From Capillidium heterosporum (lineage: Eukaryota; Entomophthoromycota; Entomophthoromycetes; Entomophthorales; Capillidiaceae), in assembly GCA_016630905.1 (NCBI GenBank), contig WBMQ01000006.1, forward strand, positions 1,550,001 through 1,614,000: DNA of 64,000 bases, written 5' to 3'. Shown piece after piece: positions 56,246 to 64,000 of the stretch. Within the stretch, counting starts at the first letter, position 1; every line of letters begins with the position of its first letter. Below the pieces are notes generated by a model that saw only the letters and a program-made list of their open reading frames with translations, made no database searches and had not been told where the DNA came from. The position numbers and the translations under genes were made by a program.

Positions 56246-59200
56246 CTACTTTAGGACTGCGCTACTACGCCCTTTAAAGCTAGAATGTTCCATAAATTTA
56301 TTTGGTTTGATTCCAATTAAAATTTTCCCGTCTTTACCAATTTTCTCCGTAGAACTATAACTGTTCCGATTCATAGAGGCAATTTTCATTATTATACTTT
56401 AATAGATTTTGTTTAACTAAATCGGAACAAATACGCATACTTTGGTTGTAAAGGATATACAGATACTCAACGCTACGCTATATATCGATCAAATTAGCGC
56501 TGTAAATCGAAAGGATAGACTGCGAAAATGGCAAGTTACGCCTGTCAGATCTGTCTAGAGCCTTGAAATTGTTCGTAGTTCTCACAAACCATTTAGTACA
56601 TTGGTATAGGTTGGAAAGCCTCGAATTTTTGTGGAGTATCCGATGAATTTCAATACACATATGCTTCATTCATTACTTATTGTATATATACTATCAAAAC
56701 TACACATTTTCTCATTTAAAATCCGAATCATATATATGATGAGCTCCTGGATGCTTTTGTCATAGAAATACGGAACTGTTTTGTACTTTAGTTGTGAATC
56801 AACTCTTTAACTATGCTACATATTATAGATTTTTTCCAACAAAGTACAAACGTACAATGTTAAGGAAGATCTTTAGCCATCCTCAAAACACCTCCAAAAT
56901 AAACTGTAAAATCTATATAAATCAAATTCACTAGTATTAAAAACTGAAGCCAACGCTGGGATACTAAAAGAGGCTCATACCTCACTTTGTTGAGACAAAT
57001 GTTCCTATAGAGGAGATTTGTGCTAAGTTCCTAAGCAATAAACTTTTCTCAAACATTGACTGAAGCTCCTATGGCTTTTGTATAGCCAGATGTCGCAGTT
57101 TAGAGTCATAGTTACACAAAGCTGCTGATAAAATATCACTGTTATCTACATATATTTGTTGAGCAGCTCATTGTTCGAATTGTAGTGGCCTTATAAACAA
57201 ATAATGTAGATCCCTCTGTTCAATATAATGCACTGAATGAATCATCTGCATAGGCTCCATTCAAACCAAAACTTCATCATAAGATTAAGCCAGCCTTAAA
57301 ATTCAAAAGGAACAATAATAAACAGACCAAAATCTAAATCGGACTACTCCATCTGTACTAAACTCACAATAAACCGTACCTGATCTCCCTCTCAACTTTG
57401 ATAAATTAAAGTGCTTTTAGAAAACGATAAAGGTATTAATGATGACTACTATCTACCAAAATATGCTGGTAAAGTATTTTTGGATTATAAAACACGATGA
57501 ACTCCAAGTTATATTACTCAATATACACCGTTGACTCAATACATACATTTAAATGTAATTTTTACCATACGTCTAGCATCTTGAGATGTATATATAGGAT
57601 TAATTTAGCACGTATAAACTTTATTTATTGTGTATCCTAAGCACTATCCAAAAGTCCAAGTAACAAATCATCAAGCTTGCCAAAATGACCAAAAGATGCA
57701 GGTTGATCAATATGAAAAGGAAGTGGAGCGATGGCCTAAGACTCGGTTCTTTTAAGCACATTACCTACAGTTATAACAAAGAGGCTTATTAGCCAGTTAA
57801 TAATAATATTATTATTGATAGATTATTGAAATTTTAGTGATAAAAATCGTTGCTACGAGTTCCCTTATTTTTGCTATCGCTATAATCCGGTTTTATAACG
57901 AGCTTGATTGTATTATGGTATATATATATTCAGTTTATATTTAGCTTACATAGTTCATTTATAAATATCGATTTCTTGTACTCTGCCTCAATTTACATAT
58001 ATTTCAACCAATAGTTTCAAGATCTAACTACAATTTCAGTTGAAGTACGTAATAAAGTTGCTGAAAATTGACATCTAGCATTTAAAAAGTTGCAAGTACT
58101 TCTACCAACATTCAAAGTATCAATGAAATGCCACCATCTTCGATCAGCTTTGCCAATATATTCGACTATAACAGTAACTTGCAGCTATAGGTTCTTCACC
58201 TTAGCTTAGCTTTGAAAAGGAAGGCTAGCACTTTGAAATCTTGAGTTGAAACGAAGTCTATAGTTAGGTCCAATAAAGAAAGTATACCTTTTCCTTATAT
58301 ACAATTTAAGCCTTCAAATATACAGGATATAGCAAAGTGACCGAGCACTATATTTGTTAGAAAGTCATTCTTGAATAAGCAATTTGATATGATTCTATGT
58401 AGTGGTGTGAAACAATACTTGGGCGTAAAAATATTTGACCTGCTTTATCAAATATTGAATAGTAATAGACGTCATTTGAACGAAATATTATCAAAAATAA
58501 CCCAAAGTTTTCAGTGAAGTTTTTAAAGTATCCGATATAGTAAATATCCAAAGTAAAACAGCTTATCAATGACTTGGCACTAGGAATAAATATATCAGAG
58601 CTTTACTATACAGTAGTGCAGCTTATATATACTTTATATTTAAAGTTTGATTTATATTCAAATTTTTTAGAGATATAAAATAGTACATATCTGTTAAAGA
58701 TAGTGACCGTTTTGTCCCAATGATCCGAGAGTCCATTTCAAAGTGAACTCTAAAATCCCAAATTATACGTTAAAGTAACCAAAATCATTAGTTATGGCAC
58801 AATCAAACCAAACTTTATATGTTGGCCATTTTGAAACAAACTCCAGCTATCATATTTGTATTTATACGCAATTCGTTATAATTTAATTTTTTCACTGATA
58901 GTAATATGGGTGTTACTTATAGATATCAGTTGGTAAGTATATTTATCGTGATAACTTATGTATAAGCTTTAGGATCTTTCTAAAAAGAAAGTCAATATAA
59001 AGGCAATTAATTAACATGCAACTACCTATATATTTTTTAAAGTCGAGTTTAAAATTCCATATAATTCTGGAACTAATTTATAAGTACTATTGTAAATTCG
59101 CAGTATACTCAACAGTTGGATTATTTTGATCATTAGAAACTATAAACATAGTAGGAAAATAGTACTTTACCCACCTTATAAGCTAGGTGCGGCACAATAG

Positions 59201-59566
59201 AGTTTGGATAGTAACTTGGTATATAAATAGCTCCAATTTACCTGCGACACTTGACCCATATTCAAAAGTGCTGAATTTTCAAGATATCTAGAAATCTTGG
59301 ATCCGGTAAGTTGTCCGATTTCTACTAATTTAGGCCGATACCTAATTGAAATCTGGAACTTGATCTGATCAAAGTTCTGATGATGGTTTGTAAAGGACAG
59401 GATGCTCAGCTGGTCTAAGAGCAGACTTTATACCGTCCATCCTGCAAAGGCTGAGGTGGATACGTATTCTCAAAAGTATACAATAAACTTTTCCATTAAA
59501 GGTAAAACTACAATTTAGTGTTTTGGAAATTTTCCACTATCGTTGGAATGGCAGATGATAGAAAAC
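56246..59566. other. 3.3-kb gene desert
   Basis: AT-rich. A reverse 63-codon frame at 56478-56669 (MKHMCIEIHRILHKNSRLSN) is somewhat richer in GC and may be a remnant. Another at 58357-58569 is AT-driven. No gene, RNA or repeat recognised. Confidence 0.4.
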
Positions 59567-59580
59567 ATATATATATATAG
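59567..59580 (+). promoter_or_regulatory. TATA-like element before the Zn2Cys6 gene
   Basis: An alternating AT run (CATATATATATATAG) about 40 bases upstream of the ATG at 59615. Such runs are common here, so the assignment is modest. Confidence 0.3.
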
Positions 59581-59614
59581 ATACAAGGTCAGCAGCCAAC
59601 GATAACTTTATAAA

Positions 59615-60157
59615 ATGAAGAAAGCTTGCGACAAGTGTAAGCAGAAGAAGACAAGGTGCATGCCAACTGAATTGGGATGCTTCAACTGCAACCAGAAAGG
59701 ATATGCCTGTTCGTTCAACGATACCAATGTAGTCCCAACTTCAAGTCAAAGTGGGTCAAGCCCTCAATATACGAATTCCGTGGTAGTAAGGAACAACGTA
59801 CAAAAGTATAGTTCAGCAGGAAGCAACCTCGTGTTAAAGGACTTTGACGAGTACCTGGTCGTCTACTTCCTCAACAACTTCAACAAGTCCTTTGGGGGTA
59901 TATTGAACCCAGATAAACTCAACTGCATAAGGTCATCCAGCCCAACTCCATCCCAATCCTTCTTATTCTTTTCGGTATGCGCCTACGCCTCCATACGCAG
60001 TGAATTAGGCCCTACCAATGAAACCTCTCTCTACTACTATAAGCAGGCTTTACATTTGATGAATTTAGCTAGGCCGAACTATGACCAGTACTATTTTGAC
60101 AGTTTAAAGATCTTGGAAAGTTTGAAACGCCATGTATTTCATCACCTTACAAATTAG
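59615..60157 (+). CDS. Zn2Cys6 (zinc cluster) regulator, probably truncated
   Basis: The 180-residue frame starts MKKACDKCKQKKTRC. The binuclear zinc cluster is canonical, C-x2-C-x6-C-x6-C-x2-C-x6-C at residues 5, 8, 15, 22, 25 and 32, with the basic KQKKTR stretch typical of the fungal GAL4-type DNA-binding domain. A Ser-rich linker follows (SSQSGSSPQYTNS), then the start of the regulatory domain (FDEYLVVYFLNNFNKSFGGI; SFLFFSVCAYASIRSELGP; YYYKQALHLMNLARPNYDQY). It stops abruptly after SLKRHVFHHLTN, where related regulators normally continue for several hundred residues. Protein-like stretches in other frames continue to about 61568, so this is probably a regulator gene broken after the N-terminal third. 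The short product could still bind DNA. Confidence 0.75.
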   Translation: MKKACDKCKQKKTRCMPTELGCFNCNQKGYACSFNDTNVVPTSSQSGSSPQYTNSVVVRNNVQKYSSAGSNLVLKDFDEYLVVYFLNNFNKSFGGILNPDKLNCIRSSSPTPSQSFLFFSVCAYASIRSELGPTNETSLYYYKQALHLMNLARPNYDQYYFDSLKILESLKRHVFHHLTN

Positions 60158-61568
60158 CTACACATTCATTTCCTTCAGATTTTCAATTGTCTAGAACTTT
60201 TATGCACCATAATAAACATCCTCTAATCTTAATTTGACAGAAATGTAATATCTGTACCAACTATGCCTCTGTTTAATGTTCTTTCGTATATATCCTATAT
60301 CAAAAAGGCTATCATCGAGTCCATATGAAGATCAACTTTTTGCATTGTAACCACAGCTAATATAACTAAATTTATTGGTATATTGGTTCTATCGGACCCA
60401 CTTCATTATATCATGAACCAATCAATTGGATTTTTAGCATGAAAGTTTTGACAAGTTTACCAAGTACATCATATACTACCGATGCTATCAGCCAAGCAAT
60501 AAATAATCCCGTTACTATCAAAGAATATTTTCACATCTCTATCACATCAATAGAATATGCCTTGATTTAGAAACTTTTCCGTGTGACAAGTATAGTATAG
60601 CTATAGGCTATCCTTCATCAGATCGATCTTGGCTTATCAAAATTTTATTTTGCCCCGTGTCCTTCGATAGAGTTATACTATAACCTTGTATTGGAACTAT
60701 CCACCTCCCTTACAAAGTATTCAGGTTTAGTAGTTTTAGCCCGGTGTACAAAATACAGCTGGTCTTCAATTGAATAAGGTATACAGGGTCGGAGTTCCCC
60801 AGCTTCCAGTGCACTATATATCAATGTTCTCATAAAGCCAATGTATTTTACGAATAAATATACTTTAAAAGTAATGGAATACGATGTCATGTTCGATATT
60901 TGGCTAGCATCTTGCTATATTTATACTTATGGCTTAAGCTGAATTTACTGTTGTATATGAAGTTTTGCAAGGACTAGGCAATTTTTACACAGAAATTGAA
61001 ATCAAGTGCTTTAGAATACTTTAAAGTAAATATACCGAAGCTACAAATTCCTCATAAGCTGAACCTCTCGGTAAATAAAAGAGTGAGCAAGTCTAGGACA
61101 TTACCAGGTTTACTGTTACTAGAACTACAACGATGTATCCACAGCTTTCAGTATAATCTAAGTTATGATTGGGATATAGTAGACATCGTCGAACTTGTGG
61201 ATATGATAACTCTATCCTAGCTAAAAATACTTTAATGTCAAGCCCAATCGCTACAATTTTCAGTAGCAAATATATTGACTGATAGTATATACTCTTGCTC
61301 TTCAACCGATCTTACCGTAGAAAGGTATACTAAATACGGTAATAGCAAATATCGTTGCTGCTTCACTCCAGCTTTTTTGAAATTAATTGAATATGGAATT
61401 TCAGCATCAAGAGACAAATCTACTTACTCTTCCATTCCATACATGATGAGTTCAATTTGGTGTATACTATATATATATGCAACCTTATCATCACTCTCTG
61501 GTTATATTTCAAATCATCTTTATAAGCTACCCGTCCATCAAATGGCAAATTTTATATACATTTATTGA
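60158..61568 (+). pseudogene. Eroded remainder of the Zn2Cys6 regulator
   Basis: Forward-strand pieces with protein character follow the truncated frame: a short one near 60262-60328 (MPLFNVLSYISYIKKAIIES), one at 60996-61220 (ALEYFKVNIPKLQIPHKLNL; LPGLLLLELQRCIHSFQYNL) and one at 61275-61568 (SDRT-free but with CCFTPAFLKLIEYGISASRD and WCILYIYATLSSLSGYI). They lie in different frames with stops between and lack starts, as expected if the C-terminal regulatory region decayed. A 70-codon reverse frame at 60678-60890 overlaps the gap and is unexplained. Assignment to the same gene is inference from order and strand. Confidence 0.35.
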
Positions 61569-61938
61569 TCCTCAACTTGAAGTTCAAGCTTGTGAGTTCG
61601 TAAAGCTGAGAAAAGGCGCACATCAGAGTATATATTAAGTATATAAAAGTTTATTCAAGAATATATATGTGAGTAAATAATAGCTGTTGATGGTAGTTGT
61701 TGTAAAGTGATACAAACGATAGTTTAACAATTAACTACAAATAAACAGCAAAAATAGTGCCAAAGCTCAATTGCTAAAAGTAAAAAATTAACCTACTATA
61801 CAAACTACGAAACAATTTAGTTTACTATACATTAAATTAAAGTTGACATTCAAGATAGAATGCTGACTCCGCATAAACCTCGTTCAGATAAAATTATAAA
61901 CCGAATGAAAAATAACAATAGAAAAATCCCAGTTTACC
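61569..61938. other. Intergenic, nothing recognised
   Basis: AT-rich convergent spacer between the regulator remnants and the reverse gene ending at 61939. Confidence 0.45.
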
Positions 61939-62582
61939 TTACAACATCCTTCGACTGTGTACCTTGCCCTTACCTTTGCCTTGTAAGACGGTATTTGGAT
62001 ATATAGCATTACCTATTACTTTTATTTAGTACATCAAATTTTATAAATTTGTTTAGCGTTAGTGTTCAAGGGAGGGTTCATTTCACTATTTGAAGATTTT
62101 CTATCGCTTTTACTACACCTTTGGACAAACAGATCTTTAACTCGCAACTTGGGGGAAGATTCATTTGGCACATCAGAACTTTCCAGCTCGGGCAAAAATT
62201 GATTTACCTTTACCTTGGCAAGTTTGGATTCTTTAGTAGATGGGTCGTATGTTGCAACTTTTGGACTTTGAATTTTACCTAGGCTAGAACTTGTGTCAAC
62301 AAAGTTACTTAATAGGGACCTTTTTCGTTTGGGCCTCATTTCTTCTTTTATGTCGAAATCAACAAAGCTGCATGGACCTTCTACCAAAAAGTCGGTATCA
62401 CCTTCCAAGTTGGGCTTTATATCGTAAGTTCGGTTGCCTACTATTATTAAGTCTTTGTCTATGTTAATTGAAATTTTGGTACCGGTCTCCAAACTTCGCT
62501 TGAACTCATCTTCTACTATCTTGTCGACTTTGAAGGTACCTACTCTTTCATTAGTACCATTTCTTGGTGCATTTGATTTCAT
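61939..62582 (-). CDS. Uncharacterised basic protein with a Gly/Lys-rich last exon
   Basis: Two exons are proposed: 62582-62114 and 62012-61939, separated by a 101-nt intron (donor GTAAAA, TACTAAA branch site 13-18 nt from the acceptor AATAG). Product about 180 residues. Exon 1: MKSNAPRNGTNERVGTFKVD, a beta-like ISINIDKDLIIVGNRTYDIK stretch, an acidic run (VDFDIKEE), then a basic MRPKRKRSLLSNF that could be a nuclear signal. Exon 2 reads NAIYPNTVLQGKGKGKVHSR and ends RML. If the intron is not used, the frame simply runs on to a stop at 62034 (182 residues, ending AKQIYKI), losing the basic tail. The tail looks conserved-protein-like but I cannot name the family. Probably nuclear; inference. 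Confidence 0.55.
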
Positions 62583-64000
62583 TGTTTTGGCGAGGCTTGA
62601 AAGTACTGTGAAAATTTTCTTTTGGCAGTTGATAAGCTTGCAAAGTTCAAATTTGCAGTTTATTCAAGGGTTTGAACTGGAATTGGTTTGCCAATGAAAG
62701 TATTGGTATTTAGTGCTTATTGGTGTTGCTATTAAAAGTGGCTATAAAGTTACAAATTTGTATCTAGCTTTTCAGATCACTTTAAATAATCTTATAATTC
62801 CAAATCCTTTGTCTTTTAACTAAAGATTTTACTTACATTAGTGTGTAGTTAATTCGAAACATTTTATATATTTTTATTCATATATCTACCACCTATTCAG
62901 CACAGTTGAGTTCAGAGTTGGATCTGTTATTATCAACTCAGCTTTTTAACTTTTAGATATATTTTTTATCATTATAGGTAGGGTACATATTTTCGACCCA
63001 GCTTTGACTTTAATTTAGTTCAGTAGTTCGAGTTGTCAAAGCAAATAGAATTAAATCAGACAACTACTTGGACATTTGTCTTTAACTGTTATGAGAACAT
63101 CATAGCTGATAATACAAAAATCGACCTATTTATATAGAAAAGAAGTATAGATATAGGTAGGATATTCGTTTACTAACTTAGTACGGATGTCGACAAAACA
63201 ATATATATACTTCGATGCCATAGTTGAATTGGGAATCAACCCATCGATTTAAATACTATAAGATCGAATACTAGTAATTAGAGTACTTATATCGACTTAA
63301 GATATACAGATGATGTTGATATAATCAATTTATCTCGATGTCTAATTATATAATTGCTAGTAAACATAAAATCTATAAATAAACTGCTTTCAGCAATATT
63401 TTATATATGTATTTTGCAAAAGTAAGGCTATAGCTAATTTTAAATGTGTTATGGTACTTGGAAACTAGGGATTGATAATATGAAAAGCCTTTATATATGT
63501 CAAAGCATGCATATTTGTATTTATTTAGATTATACGATTTTTAGTAAACGAGGTTTATTGTGCATTTATAAAAGCTTATAGTTGCAATAAGTAAATTCTA
63601 TTAATAGCATTTTGAAAAATAGATCTAATATTTAATGAAACATAGTAGAATGCCATCCAAGTAGTTGGAAATCAAAATTTTCCGATGGTATATTTGTATG
63701 CACTTCAATAAAGTATACCCTTAAATTTACACTAAACTAAATTAGGTGTATAAAATGTAAAATTTAAATTACACGATAAATGGATTTCCAAATCACTTGT
63801 TCTTATAGTTTGGATATTTCTACAAGTTCAATTGCAGCAGTTTATACAATTTACCTGAACAGAGTAGTATGCAAGTTTCAAATGACGTCAATTTAGTGCC
63901 ACCCATGGATATTGATTGGCTCCCTAGACCGACTAGTAGCAACTATTGAATATCTATAACCAACTCCTAAGTTTTAGAGTTGGCCACCAATAAAAGGCTC
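62583..64000. other. Intergenic to the right edge, no gene seen
   Basis: Very AT-rich 1.4 kb. No reading frame above background, no RNA gene and no repeat recognised. Confidence 0.45.

Noticed and set aside
1-64000. tRNA, rRNA, CRISPR or transposase genes
   Set aside because: I looked for T-loop-like GGTTCRA motifs with matching stems, regular spaced repeats and transposase motifs and found none convincing; GTTCGAACCC near 1645 lies inside bestrophin coding sequence.

Overview
This window looks like nuclear DNA of an early-diverging fungus. Low-GC intergenic DNA separates islands of higher-GC coding sequence. Genes carry short introns (about 35-60 nt, one of 184 nt) with GT(A/G)A-like donors, CTAA(C/T)-type branch sites and TAG/AAG acceptors. 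The gene set combines fungal signatures (Zn2Cys6 regulator, class-3 lipase, bestrophin, Kin1-like kinase, UNC93-like MFS) with a heptahelical receptor and homeodomain proteins. A Conidiobolus-like zoopagomycete is my best guess; that is inference, not a database result.

Region 1 (1-15.2 kb): the 3' end of a small coiled-coil gene; three bestrophin paralogues (one reverse, two forward); a broken kelch-type membrane protein between copies 2 and 3; a divergent SKP1-like gene; a DsbA/GST-kappa-like gene; a heptahelical receptor. Every recognisable full-length gene here needs at least one single-base indel to be read through.

Region 2 (15.9-44 kb): intact genes. A Kin1-like kinase (6 exons, including a 27-nt micro-exon), an intact two-membrane-segment kelch protein followed by a decayed tandem copy, an EAF-like elongation factor (6 exons), a homeodomain gene, a secreted lipase followed by a decayed tandem copy, an UNC93-like transporter, an 8-exon cytochrome P450 and an F-box protein.

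Region 3 (45-64 kb): sparse. It holds a short secreted-protein candidate and eroded coding fragments, a second homeodomain gene, a gene desert, a 1090-residue VWA protein, another desert, a Zn2Cys6 regulator intact only at its N-terminus, and an unidentified gene with a basic last exon.

The genes do not form one pathway. The SKP1-like and F-box genes could belong to SCF ubiquitin ligases, but they are 31 kb apart. The main story is local gene duplication (bestrophin, kelch, lipase) with copies in different states of decay, and a sharp boundary near 15.5 kb between a region full of single-base indels and one without them.
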